DNA of 64,000 nucleotides from Pantoea agglomerans (lineage in GTDB: Bacteria; Pseudomonadota; Gammaproteobacteria; Enterobacterales; Enterobacteriaceae), in the NCBI RefSeq assembly GCF_021397715.1, contig NZ_CP090207.1:2852001-2916000 (forward strand), read 5' to 3'. The translations under genes and the position numbers were made by a program. Of the stretch, positions 10,521-19,381 are shown in pieces. Position 1 is the stretch's first letter, and each line of letters starts with the position of its first letter. A model generated the notes under the pieces. The model searched no databases. It had not been told where the DNA came from and saw nothing but the letters and a program-made list of their open reading frames with translations.

Positions 10521-12053
10521 TTAATTAACCGTGGTCGCCGGACCAAATACAGAATATTGCGGCAGGTCGACGTTCTGATAGGTTTCCCAGCCGCCGCCCA
10601 GCGCTTTATACAAAGCGACTAAATCCAGCGCGCTCTGCATCCGTGCCTGGGTGGCCTGTTCTTCAGCCTGCGCCAGCTGACGCTGCGCATCCAGCACCTC
10701 CAGGAAGGTTGAAAGTCCCTGACGATAGCTGTCGCTGGCGAGATCAAAGGCACGCTGCAGCGAACCGGTGGTTTGGTCCAGCGCGGTGACGCGCTGCTGA
10801 TCGGCGCGATAGCTGACCAGCGCATTTTCCACATCCTGTAAGGCGGTCAGCACCGTCTGGCGATAATCGAGTGCGGCGCTGGCCTGCTGCGCGCGCGCCA
10901 GCTTAACGCTCGACACCAGCCGTCCGCCCTGGAAAATCGGAATCGATAAGGCGGGACCGTAGCTGTAGAAGTGACTGCTCCAGTTATCCAGATAGCTGAC
11001 GTCGGTGTTGCGTACGCCAAGCTGGCCGGTCAGGGAGAGACTGGGGAATAGCTGCGCCACGGAGACGCCAATCTCTGCTGTCTGTGCATGCAGCGTCGCT
11101 TCCGCCTGACGAATATCGGGACGACGTCGGGCCAGCGTGGAAGGAATGCCGACCGGGACAAACTGCGGCAGCGGCGGTAACGCTTTAGGCGTACTGAGTT
11201 CCGCATCCAGCGAACCCGGCGTTTTGCCCAGCAGCACCGCTAACCCATTCATCGCCTGGCGCGCCTGTGACTGATACTGCGGCAGCTGCGCCTGCAGGCT
11301 ACTGAGCTGGGCGCGGGCGTTCTCCACATCGGTTAAGGGTGCCAGCCCGTTACGCTGCTGGCTCTGAGTCAGTTCGACGGTCTGCTGTGCCACATCAATC
11401 TGCTGCTGCAGCGTCTGGATAGTACTTTGCGCGCCGCGCAGTTGCAGCCAGGCGCGCGCGACTTCCGCTTCCAGCGACACCAGCGCATCGTTGCGCTGCT
11501 CAATCGCCGCCTGCTGCTGAGCATTGGCGGATTCAACCTGACGGCGCACTTTGCCCCACAGGTCCAGTTCCCAGCTGGCATCGAAACTGCCCTGATAAAG
11601 GGTGACCGGCTGCGTCAGGCCATCGAGCTGGCTGGCGACATTACTGTCGAGCTGGTCGGTTGCGCCATTGGCTTTCAGCAATCCTTCCAGACCCAGCTGC
11701 TGGCGATTAACTTTGGCCGAACCGTTGAGGCTGGGAAACAGGCCGCCCTGCGCCTGGCTCAGCTGCTCGCGCGCGCCGGCAATGCGCAGCACCGCCTGTT
11801 GCAGCGTCAGGTTGCCCTCAATCGCCCGGGCAATCAGGCTGTCGAGTTGCGGATCGTTAAAGGTTCGCCACCAGCGCGAGTTGATCGCCGCACTCTGCGG
11901 CTTTGACGCTTCCTGCGAATCCAAAGTGTTATAGCTGCCAGGCAGCGTGGGTTTCGGGGCCTGATAATCTGGCCCGACGGCACAGCCAGCCAGCCACATT
12001 GCCAGCGTTAACAGGCTCAACGGTTTCAGGCCGCGGGAAGTAATAACCTTCAT
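10521..12053 (-). CDS. Outer-membrane efflux lipoprotein (NodT/OprM family)
   Basis: Trimeric TolC-like exit duct of a tripartite efflux pump. The 510-residue product has a lipoprotein signal peptide (MKVITSRGLKPLSLLTLAMWLAGC, lipobox LAGC), then AVGPDYQAPKP as in OprM/CusC. Two OEP repeats with long Gln/Ala-rich coiled helices follow. VGIPSTLARRRPDIRQAEATLHAQTAEIGVS is the family hallmark. ATG at 12053 is chosen because AGGAG precedes it and it starts the signal peptide. It overlaps the stop region of the MFS gene by spacing alone (one base apart), showing a single operon. Confidence 0.9.
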   Translation of the reverse strand: MKVITSRGLKPLSLLTLAMWLAGCAVGPDYQAPKPTLPGSYNTLDSQEASKPQSAAINSRWWRTFNDPQLDSLIARAIEGNLTLQQAVLRIAGAREQLSQAQGGLFPSLNGSAKVNRQQLGLEGLLKANGATDQLDSNVASQLDGLTQPVTLYQGSFDASWELDLWGKVRRQVESANAQQQAAIEQRNDALVSLEAEVARAWLQLRGAQSTIQTLQQQIDVAQQTVELTQSQQRNGLAPLTDVENARAQLSSLQAQLPQYQSQARQAMNGLAVLLGKTPGSLDAELSTPKALPPLPQFVPVGIPSTLARRRPDIRQAEATLHAQTAEIGVSVAQLFPSLSLTGQLGVRNTDVSYLDNWSSHFYSYGPALSIPIFQGGRLVSSVKLARAQQASAALDYRQTVLTALQDVENALVSYRADQQRVTALDQTTGSLQRAFDLASDSYRQGLSTFLEVLDAQRQLAQAEEQATQARMQSALDLVALYKALGGGWETYQNVDLPQYSVFGPATTVN

Positions 12054-12054
12054 G

Positions 12055-13623
12055 TCAGTGTGCTCCTGCACTGCCTTCGCTCTTAATCGGCGACAGCAGC
12101 CAACAAAATGGAATCAAAATCAGGGCGACAATACTCAGGCCTGAGAAAACATCGATGTAAGCGAGAATGCGCGACTGGGCGATCATCTCCTGATAGAGCT
12201 GACCGGTCGCCAGGGTGATCGGATCGCCGACCGCTGAGGTAAAGTCGCGTATCGCCTGCGCCCAGTGCTGAACGGTGATATTGAACGGCTCGTTGAGCGG
12301 CGTCATGTTATGCACCATATGGGCGGAACGGACCTGCTCACGCTCGGTGATGGCAGCGGTCGATAATGAAATGCCAATCGACCCGGCGACGTTACGGAAC
12401 ATGGTAAACAGCGCCGAGGCGTCAGCGTTAAGCCGCTGCGGAATCGTGACAAACGCAATCGTCGTCAGCGGCACAAACAGGAAACCGAGGCCAATTGACT
12501 GCGCACTGCGCATCAGTACCAGCGTGGTGAAATCGACGTTGGGGGTCAGCGTAGCGGAGTAGAGGAAGGCCACCGCCAGACAGCTGAAACCAAAGGCGAT
12601 GATGTAACGCGTCTGCACAATCGGCATCAGCTTCAGCACCAGCGGGATCGTCAGTACAATCAGCACCGCACCGGGTGACAGCACCAGACCGGACCAGGTG
12701 GCGGTATAACCCAGATCCTGCTGCGCCAGCTGCGGTAACACCACCGAGCTGCCATAAAGGATCATCGCCATCCCGGCCATCAACAGCCCGGCAACCCAGA
12801 AATTGCGGTCTTTCATCACCAGAATATCGACCACCGGTTTGCGGGCATACATCAGCCAGTAGATCGCGCCAACAATGCCGATCAGCGCCAGAATGGCAAA
12901 CAGCACAATGAAGTGCGAAGCGAACCAGTCCTCATCCTCGCCGCGATCGAGCATCACCTGCAGACAGCCAAGACCCAGCGTGATCAGACTGATACCGATG
13001 TAATCGATCTTGAGTTTACCCTTGGCCCATTTGCGCTCCCACGGCGGATCTTCCAGCAGCTGGTAGATCGCCAGTACGGTGAGCACGCCGACCGGAATAT
13101 TGATAAAGAACACCCAGCGCCAGCTGTAGTTATCGGTGATCCAGCCGCCCAGCGTCGGGCCGATAACCGGCGCAACGATGATCGCAATAGACGAGAGGCC
13201 AAACGCTTTGCCGCGATCTTCGGCTTTAAAATAGTCCAGCAGCACCGACTGTTGCACCGGCTGCAGGCCACCACCAAAAAAGCCCTGTAACACGCGGAAC
13301 AGAATTATTTGCCATAGTTCGGTGGCGATGCCGCACAGGAATGAGCAGATGGTGAACATCACGATACAGATCAGGAAGAACTGTTTACGCCCAAACAGAC
13401 GGCTGAAGAAAGCGGAGATCGGCAGCACAATGCCGTTCGCCACCAGATAGGAGGTCAGTACCCAGGTTGACTCATCGTAGCTGGAAGAGAGCGAACCGGC
13501 GATGTGCGGCAGCGCCACGTTGACAATCGTGGTGTCGAGAATCTCCATGAACACCGCCAGGGTGACCGTGATCGCCACTAACCACGGATTGCTGGCCGGT
13601 TTCCAGCTCTGGGTGGTACTCAT
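12055..13623 (-). CDS. EmrB-type MFS drug:H+ antiporter (DHA2 family)
   Basis: Inner-membrane pump of the tripartite system, probably with 14 membrane segments in 522 residues. Motifs include LDTTIVNVALPHIAGSLS (motif D1 of the 14-TMS group) near residues 29-46, GRKQFFLICI (motif A) and the antiporter motif C region RGKAFGLSSIAIIVAPVIGPTLGGWI. The end of the upstream membrane-fusion gene overlaps its start (ATG/TGA), so translation is coupled. Substrates cannot be read from the sequence. Confidence 0.92.
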   Translation of the reverse strand: MSTTQSWKPASNPWLVAITVTLAVFMEILDTTIVNVALPHIAGSLSSSYDESTWVLTSYLVANGIVLPISAFFSRLFGRKQFFLICIVMFTICSFLCGIATELWQIILFRVLQGFFGGGLQPVQQSVLLDYFKAEDRGKAFGLSSIAIIVAPVIGPTLGGWITDNYSWRWVFFINIPVGVLTVLAIYQLLEDPPWERKWAKGKLKIDYIGISLITLGLGCLQVMLDRGEDEDWFASHFIVLFAILALIGIVGAIYWLMYARKPVVDILVMKDRNFWVAGLLMAGMAMILYGSSVVLPQLAQQDLGYTATWSGLVLSPGAVLIVLTIPLVLKLMPIVQTRYIIAFGFSCLAVAFLYSATLTPNVDFTTLVLMRSAQSIGLGFLFVPLTTIAFVTIPQRLNADASALFTMFRNVAGSIGISLSTAAITEREQVRSAHMVHNMTPLNEPFNITVQHWAQAIRDFTSAVGDPITLATGQLYQEMIAQSRILAYIDVFSGLSIVALILIPFCWLLSPIKSEGSAGAH

Positions 13624-14765
13624 TCCACCGTCACCTTCGGTTCAACCGACAGACCAAGCGGCAGCGGATGATTCGGGTCCAGACCTTTATCAATCACGAT
13701 TTTTACCGGCACACGCTGAACAATTTTGACGTAGTTACCGGTGGCATTTTCTGACGGGAAGGTCGAGAAGCGCGAACCGGAGCCCATCTGAATACTGTCG
13801 ACGTGCCCTTCCAGCTTCATATCCGGCCAGGCATCGACGGTAATCGCCACTTTGTCGCCGGGATTCATGCGTTCAAGCTGCGACTCTTTGAAGTTGGCAG
13901 TGATCCAGATATCGGGAGAAACCAGCGAAAACAGGGAAGTTCCTGCCTGAACCAGCGTACCGGGCTGCACATTACGTTTGGTGACAAATCCGTCGTAAGG
14001 CGCACGGACCTGGGTATAAGAGAGATTGAGATCGGCAGTGTTGAGCTGCGCTTTCGCCTGTTCGACCTGTTGCTGACGCGCTTCAACGTTGGTTTCCTGC
14101 TGGCGAATCTGCAACTGCACCTGCGACGCCACTTCTACCTGCGCTTTCGCGCTCTGCAACTGGGCCTGCGCCGAGCGTAACTGCGCCGCCGCGGTGTCAA
14201 TATTACGCTGGCTGGTGGCGCGCGGGTCAACGCCCCGCTGGCGACGGTAATCCGCCTGCGCGTTAAGCAGGTTCGCTTCCGCTTTGGCCTGATCGGCTAA
14301 TGCCTGGTCGCGCTGAGCCGGATACTGCACCCGCGACAGCGCCAGCTGCGCCTGTGCCTGATGCAGTTGAGCCACCGCCAGGCCGAGTTGCGCCTTCGCC
14401 TGATCGCGCTGGGCCTTATTGTCGCTGGGATCGATTTCGACCAGCAGATCGCCCTTCTTCACCCGCTGATTATCTTTAACCAGCAGCTTCACCACATAAC
14501 CGGACGCTTTCGGGGCAATCGTCACGGCATCGCCTTCGGTGAAGGCATCGTCAGTGGTCTCCTGATTACGGGTAGAGAACCAGAACCAGAAACCCACAAT
14601 CAGCATCACCACCACCACAATCGCCAGAATAATCAACGGCTTTTTACCGGGTCGCTTGCGTTCAGGCTGCTGATCCTGCTGCTGATTTTCATCAGACTGA
14701 TTGGTCTTATCCGACGCGTTATCGGCGTCCTGCTGGTGTGGATCGCGTTGGTTGTTCTCGCTCAT
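13620..14765 (-). CDS. EmrA-type membrane-fusion (HlyD family) protein
   Basis: Periplasmic adaptor joining the MFS pump to the outer-membrane duct. It has 381 residues: a polar Gln/Asp-rich cytoplasmic tail (about 40 residues), a single membrane anchor (PLIILAIVVVVMLIVGFWFWF), a biotinyl-lipoyl-like half, a long Ala/Gln/Arg coiled-coil hairpin (about residues 115-235), and the second lipoyl half RAPYDGFVTKRNVQPGTLVQAG. The ATG at 14765 is taken; an in-frame ATG (14774) and GTG (14777) lie 9-12 bases upstream and cannot be excluded. It is the first gene of the operon with the MFS and NodT genes. Confidence 0.9.
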   Translation of the reverse strand: MSENNQRDPHQQDADNASDKTNQSDENQQQDQQPERKRPGKKPLIILAIVVVVMLIVGFWFWFSTRNQETTDDAFTEGDAVTIAPKASGYVVKLLVKDNQRVKKGDLLVEIDPSDNKAQRDQAKAQLGLAVAQLHQAQAQLALSRVQYPAQRDQALADQAKAEANLLNAQADYRRQRGVDPRATSQRNIDTAAAQLRSAQAQLQSAKAQVEVASQVQLQIRQQETNVEARQQQVEQAKAQLNTADLNLSYTQVRAPYDGFVTKRNVQPGTLVQAGTSLFSLVSPDIWITANFKESQLERMNPGDKVAITVDAWPDMKLEGHVDSIQMGSGSRFSTFPSENATGNYVKIVQRVPVKIVIDKGLDPNHPLPLGLSVEPKVTVE

Positions 14766-14916
14766 AGTTCCCATCACTGGCTAAGGCCCTAATTCCCGGG
14801 CATAAAAGGTCTCGTTAACCTTAGATCGGAAATTGACAAAATCCAGTGCAACTTTACTTAACTTGAGAAAAGAGGCACGTCCTGCCACCTGTGAGCGGCA
14901 GCAGGATCTGATGGGC

Positions 14917-16026
14917 TTAATTGAGCAGACGCAACAGCACCCAGCCGCTGGCCATTGACCAGGCGAGTAACGGCAGGGAAAAGAGATGAAAACGCCACCA
15001 GACGGCGCGATCCTGCGCCATCCGTAACGCGATCAGGTTGGCGAGCGAGCCAGGCAGCAGGCCGAAACCACCGATATTCACCGCCCAGGCCAGCACCTCC
15101 GACGGCGGGACTTTTTGCAGCAGCAGGATGGTCGCCGGGACGTTGCTGATAACCTGCGATAATCCAATCGCCAGCAGGTAGAGCTGCCCCTGCCCCAGAT
15201 GGGTGATTTGATCAAAGTGCGCCTGCATCACCGGCAAACGCGTCAGCAGCCAGACATCGATAAACATGGCAATAAAGACCGCCAGCAAACTCCAGTCAAT
15301 GCGGAGTAAAACCGGCCGCGCCATAACCATAAAAATAGCGAGGATCAACAGCAGCACCCAGCCGGTGATCTCCCACTCCAGCCCGGCGATAAACAGCACG
15401 TATAACAGTACGCTGACCACAAACAGCGGCTTCTGCCACTGAGGCTGTTCAGGATTTTCATGCTTGTCGATGGTACGCTTCGAAAAGCTAAACCAGGTTA
15501 ACACCACCAGGCTGAGCAGCAGCCAGACCGCCAGCGGCAGCATCTGCACAATAAAACCGGCCACGCTCAGCGAGCCGTGACTCCATAACAGGATGTTTTG
15601 CGGATTACCGACCGGTGTCAGTAGCGATCCGGCGTTTACTGCCAGCGCTTCGAAGATAATCAGCCGGGAGATCGGCAAGCGGGAGAACTTGCGCAGCGTC
15701 AGAGTCAGCGGCACCAGAATGAACAGCGCCACATCATTGGTAAGAAAAGTCGAAAGCAACGCGGCGGCCAGAACCATGAACAGAGCCAGCGCGCGCTCAT
15801 GACGAAAGCGGGCAATCAACCGGCCGCCCAGCACATCAAAATAGCCGCTGGTTTCCAGCCCCTTGGTCAGGATCAATAAACCGGTCAGGGTAATGATGGT
15901 GTGCCAGTCGACCGCGCCAGGCAGATCGGGCCAGCGAAAATCGGCCAGAAATGCCAGAACCACACCAATAACGACGAGTAAATGCAAAATCGAGTCATGC
16001 AAAAAAGATCGAAACAGCTGCGGCAT
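14917..16026 (-). CDS. ybiR: YbiR, putative anion transporter (ArsB/NhaD-SLC13 type)
   Basis: Integral inner-membrane protein of 369 residues with about 10 hydrophobic segments. It shows the internal ion-transporter motifs LSTFLTNDVALFILVPL and the repeated ISNVPATILL of the SLC13/ArsB superfamily. It lies 22 bases after mntR on the same strand, the arrangement seen in E. coli, so it is probably read from the mntR promoter. The transported ion is unknown. Confidence 0.85.
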   Translation of the reverse strand: MPQLFRSFLHDSILHLLVVIGVVLAFLADFRWPDLPGAVDWHTIITLTGLLILTKGLETSGYFDVLGGRLIARFRHERALALFMVLAAALLSTFLTNDVALFILVPLTLTLRKFSRLPISRLIIFEALAVNAGSLLTPVGNPQNILLWSHGSLSVAGFIVQMLPLAVWLLLSLVVLTWFSFSKRTIDKHENPEQPQWQKPLFVVSVLLYVLFIAGLEWEITGWVLLLILAIFMVMARPVLLRIDWSLLAVFIAMFIDVWLLTRLPVMQAHFDQITHLGQGQLYLLAIGLSQVISNVPATILLLQKVPPSEVLAWAVNIGGFGLLPGSLANLIALRMAQDRAVWWRFHLFSLPLLAWSMASGWVLLRLLN

Positions 16027-16047
16027 GATGGCGGTGCGCCTTAAAGG

Positions 16048-16506
16048 TTAACGTGTTTCGTAAAATTTCTGGAATACGGCCAGGGTTTCATCACTGACGT
16101 GATGCTCAATCCCTTCAGAGTCACGGCGGGCCGTTTCCGGGCTGATCCCCAGCGCCAGCAGGAAGGTTTCAACGATGTGATGACGGGCCCGGCTCTCCTC
16201 AGCCAGTTTTTCGCCTTCGCGGGTCAGAAACACACCACGGTAAGGAACCTGCTCAACCAGCCCGGCGCTGCCGAGACGTTTCAGCATCTTGGCGACCGTC
16301 GGCTGCGAAACGCCTAAGCGTGCGGCCATATCAACCTGGCGTGCTTCGCCAAATTCACCAATCAAATCAGAAATTAACTCAACGTAGTCATCAATTAATT
16401 CACGACGATGCGCTTCACGCACCTGCCGAAAACCTTCGACATGCTCTTCAATATCTTTCAGTGGTCCTTGCGGGGCAGAAACCACGCTTTTGGCACGACG
16501 AGTCAT
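16048..16506 (-). CDS. mntR: MntR, manganese-responsive transcriptional regulator
   Basis: DtxR/MntR-family repressor that senses Mn2+ and controls manganese import, export and mntS. The 152 residues contain the N-terminal [30 protein letters not shown], a winged helix with recognition helix [18 protein letters not shown], and the metal-binding C-terminal [12 protein letters not shown] (Glu/His ligands). AGAGGAAG before the ATG is a good ribosome site. It is transcribed away from the two small manganese-linked genes. Confidence 0.95.
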   Translation of the reverse strand: MTRRAKSVVSAPQGPLKDIEEHVEGFRQVREAHRRELIDDYVELISDLIGEFGEARQVDMAARLGVSQPTVAKMLKRLGSAGLVEQVPYRGVFLTREGEKLAEESRARHHIVETFLLALGISPETARRDSEGIEHHVSDETLAVFQKFYETR

Positions 16507-16603
16507 TCAGCTTCCTCTTTATTATGTTCCGTACTGTCACTGCCGTACGGATGTAGCTGCGCTCATTGTAAACCAGGTGCAAAGAAGCTCAAATTTTTCG
16601 TGA

Positions 16604-16640
16604 TTAGCCTTGGCTAAATGATATAGCCAATGCTATATTT
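16604..16640. promoter_or_regulatory. MntR-type operator and promoter between mntR and the small genes
   Basis: The perfect inverted repeat ATATAGC-CAAT-GCTATAT (16621-16638) has the same arms and spacing as the E. coli MntR box (AnnATAGC-N4-GCTATnnT). Just upstream, TTAGCC-TT-GGCTAA (16604-16617) is a second short palindrome. TTGGCT (16610-16615) and TATATT (16634-16639), 18 bases apart, form a plausible -35/-10, so a bound repressor would cover the promoter. Confidence 0.7.
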
Positions 16641-16672
16641 GTTGATAATGTAAGCAGCCGGAGATGAAGATC

Positions 16673-16750
16673 ATGTTCGATCCCTATCTGTTACTGTTGT
16701 TGTTTATGGGTTACGTCGCCGGACTCTGCTTACTTTTACGTCGATACTGA
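16673..16750 (+). CDS. 25-residue single-span membrane peptide
   Basis: Too short for ordinary gene calling. It encodes MFDPYLLLLLFMGYVAGL followed by CLLLRRY and a TGA stop: one hydrophobic helix with two Arg at the C-terminus, which suggests an N-out/C-in membrane peptide. GGAG lies nine bases before the ATG. It is 15 bases ahead of the MntS-like gene and downstream of the MntR-like operator, so both should be on one manganese-repressed transcript. I do not recognise a known family. Confidence 0.55.
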   Translation: MFDPYLLLLLFMGYVAGLCLLLRRY

Positions 16751-16765
16751 TTGGGAGGTGATTCT

Positions 16766-16957
16766 ATGAGCACCCTGAAATGCTGTGCAGACTGCAGCAA
16801 ATGCTTCCAGGCTGAAAAGAGAACAACCACGGAGATGAAATCCTGGCTGTGCCTGCTGACGCGTTCCCCATTCACGCTGCGCCTGATGCTGATTGAAAAA
16901 TTACTGGGCAAAAAGCCTGAAGATCGTCACTGCCAGAATCTGATCTGGCGCGGTTAA
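16766..16957 (+). CDS. mntS: MntS-like small manganese protein
   Basis: The 63 residues end in a stretch (LTRSPFTLRLMLIEKLL) that matches the core of E. coli MntS (SHSPFKVRLMLLSML). E. coli MntS, 42 residues, raises intracellular manganese and is repressed by MntR. The start at 16766 has a near-perfect GGGAGGTGAT ribosome site. An internal ATG at 16835 would give a 40-residue protein of the usual size but has GGAG directly abutting it, which is too close. The long form adds an N-terminal cysteine cluster (CCADCSKC) not present in E. coli MntS. Gene order mntS-mntR-ybiR matches E. coli. Confidence 0.75.
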   Translation: MSTLKCCADCSKCFQAEKRTTTEMKSWLCLLTRSPFTLRLMLIEKLLGKKPEDRHCQNLIWRG

Positions 16958-16996
16958 TTTTTTCACAGCCACCCCTTTGGTGCCTTTCAGCAAACG

Positions 16997-17019
16997 GCTG
17001 AAGGGCCGCTTCGGTTTTT
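16997..17019 (+). terminator. Probable terminator of the mntS transcript
   Basis: Short stem GGCTGAAG / CTTCGG (with G-U pairs) followed by five T, 40 bases after the mntS stop. Confidence 0.5.
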
Positions 17020-17031
17020 CTGCTCGTGCCC

Positions 17032-17061
17032 TTTTCTGCTGCCATCTTTTCTGCTGCCATC
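17032..17061. repeat. Tandem 15-bp duplication
   Basis: TTTTCTGCTGCCATC occurs twice in exact tandem. It lies in the 300-base gene-free stretch between mntS and ompX (16958-17260), where E. coli has opgE. I see no gene remnant there. Confidence 0.8.
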
Positions 17062-17208
17062 ATCGTTACCGCCGTCAACGACGCCCACAGTAAGCCGTCA
17101 CCGCGTTATCGCAGATCTCTCCACCCGCTTTTCTCGTTTTGATCGGCGCTTACTCCGGTTGGCAGCCGAAGACGGCCTGGTGGCTGCGGCAGTCTGAATC
17201 GCGCGCAA

Positions 17209-17238
17209 TAAAAAACGGCCCATAAAGGGCCGTTTTTT
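17209..17238 (-). terminator. Rho-independent terminator of ompX
   Basis: AAAAAA-CGGCCC-ATAAA-GGGCCG-TTTTTT: symmetrical stem with A- and T-runs on both sides, 22 bases after the ompX stop. It can work on either strand. Confidence 0.9.
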
Positions 17239-17260
17239 GGCAGGTCGTCTAAGCTGAAAC

Positions 17261-17773
17261 TTAGAAGCTGTAACCTACGCCGGCAATCCAGGTGCCAACG
17301 TCAACGTTACGGATGCGGCTCTGCTCGTAGCCCACGTCCAGTGCAACGTTTTCGATTGGGTTGAACTGCATACCTGCACCGTAAGAGAAACCTACGTCGC
17401 TTGAATCAGATTTGTCACGTGATGCAGTATCGTTCTGCTGGAATTTACCGTAACCGATACCCACAACACCGTAGATGCTTGCCCAGTCGTTCAGACGGAA
17501 AGCAGGACCACCGGTCACACCGTAGTATTGGCCTTTGTTATAAATGCCAGAATCGGTGTTATCTTTTTCTGTGTAGGTGAATGAGCCGATCCAACCCAGT
17601 GGGTTAGAACCGTCTTCATAGCGGTATTTCAGGTTGAAGCCGTTAGCTTTGTTAGCCACGCCCTGGTAATCGCTCTGAGCATAGCCACCAGTTACGGTGC
17701 TCTGTGCCATTGCTGAACCTGCAGATACTGCCAGTACACAGGCTAATGCTGAAAGACATGCAATTTTTTTCAT
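17261..17773 (-). CDS. ompX: OmpX, small eight-stranded outer-membrane beta-barrel
   Basis: Ail/Lom/OmpX-family outer-membrane protein. The 170-residue precursor has a signal peptide (MKKIACLSALACVLAVSAGSAMA, cut at about residue 23), then alternating amphipathic strands and a C-terminal phenylalanine (GVGYSF), the BAM recognition signature. ATG at 17773 has GAGGTGG just upstream. Neighbours rhtA and dps reproduce E. coli order. The gene-free 368 bases to rhtA carry the divergent promoters; they are AT-rich and typical of ompX leaders. Confidence 0.95.
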   Translation of the reverse strand: MKKIACLSALACVLAVSAGSAMAQSTVTGGYAQSDYQGVANKANGFNLKYRYEDGSNPLGWIGSFTYTEKDNTDSGIYNKGQYYGVTGGPAFRLNDWASIYGVVGIGYGKFQQNDTASRDKSDSSDVGFSYGAGMQFNPIENVALDVGYEQSRIRNVDVGTWIAGVGYSF

Positions 17774-18141
17774 AACCACCTCAAATGTGAAAATACTTCT
17801 CTCCTGACAACGCTGAAAATATAACAAAAAATAGCGAGAAACTCTGCCCGCATTTTGTTGTCTAACAGAATGTTTGGTGTAACAGGAAGTTAATGCGACA
17901 TCCTATGTCATTCATTTTTCTTATAAAAACCGTCATCTTCCTGCAATAAATTTTTTTTCCTCTTTTGGGTCTTTAAGTTAAATCCTAAAAAATCCTGACG
18001 TTTCTTTACCAAAATGGCCCTGAATCCGGACAAAATTTGTGCAGTTAACGCAAATTTAAACGTCACTCTGTCATTTTTTTGGCCGCCATTTCCTTTACAC
18101 TCACTGACTCATCGGGTTAACCACCAGGAAATGTACACAGG

Positions 18142-19056
18142 ATGTCTGCCTCTTCAGCTTCAAAAAACCTTACGCCCGTATTGCTACCGATTACTGTGCT
18201 GCTGATCGCGATGTTATCGCTCCAGGGCGGTGCTTCCCTGGCCAAAACGCTGTTCCCCAGCGTTGGGGCAACCGGCATTACTGCACTGCGTCTTGGTTTT
18301 GCCACGCTGATCCTCTGTGTGATCTTTAAACCGTGGCGCTTACGCTTCAGCCGGGAACAGCGTAAACCGCTGCTGATGTATGGACTGGCGCTGGGCGCGA
18401 TGAATTTTCTGTTCTACCTGGCGATTCGGACCGTACCGCTCGGCGTGGCGGTCGGCCTTGAGTTTACCGGCCCGCTGGCGCTGGCGCTATTTGGATCGCG
18501 TCGCCTGCTCGATTTTGTCTGGGTGCTGCTGGCGGTCATCGGATTAGGATTTTTGTTGCCGTTGGGTGCCGGAATGGCAACCATCGATCCGCTGGGCGCG
18601 GCACTGGCGGTCGGCGCAGGCGCCTGCTGGGCGATTTATATTCTGGCGGGTCAGCGCGCCGGTGCCGAACACGGTCCCGCCACGGTAGCGATCGGCTCCC
18701 TGATTGCGTCGGTCATTTTTGTCCCGCTCGGCCTGACCTTCGCCGAAAGCGGTATCTGGCACTGGAGTATTCTCCCGATGGCGCTGCTGGTGGCGTTACT
18801 CTCCAGCGCTATCCCCTACTCGCTTGAAATGATCGCCCTGACGCGCTTACCGGCCCGTATCTTTGGCACGCTGATGAGTCTGGAGCCGGCGATGGCGGCC
18901 TTTTCTGGCATGCTGTTTCTCGGTGAGACCTTAACCCTGACGCAATGGCTGGCGCTGCTGGCGATCATCAGCGCCTCAGCCGGTTCGACTCTCACGATGA
19001 AGCCGAAAAAGAGCCAGTTGAGCGAAGTGGAAATTAACAGCGGCACGCCCAAATAA
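18142..19056 (+). CDS. rhtA: RhtA, threonine/homoserine exporter (EamA family)
   Basis: Inner-membrane amino-acid exporter of the drug/metabolite transporter superfamily. It has 304 residues with ten hydrophobic segments in two EamA repeats; LFPSVGATGITALRLGFATLIL in repeat 1 and LEPAMAAFSGMLFLGETLTLTQWLAL in repeat 2 are typical. The N-terminus SASSASKNLTPVLLPI is close to other enteric RhtA. It is divergent from ompX, as in E. coli. Confidence 0.92.
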   Translation: MSASSASKNLTPVLLPITVLLIAMLSLQGGASLAKTLFPSVGATGITALRLGFATLILCVIFKPWRLRFSREQRKPLLMYGLALGAMNFLFYLAIRTVPLGVAVGLEFTGPLALALFGSRRLLDFVWVLLAVIGLGFLLPLGAGMATIDPLGAALAVGAGACWAIYILAGQRAGAEHGPATVAIGSLIASVIFVPLGLTFAESGIWHWSILPMALLVALLSSAIPYSLEMIALTRLPARIFGTLMSLEPAMAAFSGMLFLGETLTLTQWLALLAIISASAGSTLTMKPKKSQLSEVEINSGTPK

Positions 19057-19329
19057 GCGATAAATAGCGTCGGGTTCAATCGTTTAAATAACAATCACAC
19101 TCAACGTGAGAATTATTCTTAACTAAATCAACAGGCTGTCTTTCGTATTTTGAAACAGTCGCTTATCGGTTATTTACATATAAGATTAACCTGATGTTTT
19201 TGTTGCTAAAATCCTCAGGTTTATATTTTAACATTTCGTTAATCTTTCCCGACTGCCATCCGCCGTTCCAAAGTTACACGCTATTTCATTCATCGATACG
19301 GCCGTTAATGCAAAGCTGAAAACCGCTGC

Positions 19330-19335
19330 TATACT
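19330..19335 (+). promoter_or_regulatory. Likely dps -10 element (sigma-S type)
   Basis: CTATACTT is the extended -10 expected for the sigma-S/sigma-70 dps promoter, about 50 bases before the ATG. Upstream 19057-19320 is AT-rich with no gene. Confidence 0.55.
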
Positions 19336-19381
19336 TATCCGGTACTTGATTAGGACAACCATCAAAGAGAGGACTGAAACG

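Noticed and set aside
16835..16957. Internal ATG as the true start of the MntS-like protein
   Set aside because: It would give the usual length, but GGAG directly abuts the ATG while the upstream start has an ideal ribosome site; kept as an alternative only.
17032..17061. CRISPR-like or functional tandem array
   Set aside because: Only two adjacent 15-bp copies without spacers; a simple local duplication.
18014..18205. 63-codon plus-strand frame overlapping the rhtA start
   Set aside because: It overlaps the first 64 bases of rhtA in another frame, lacks a ribosome site, and its residues have no family features.
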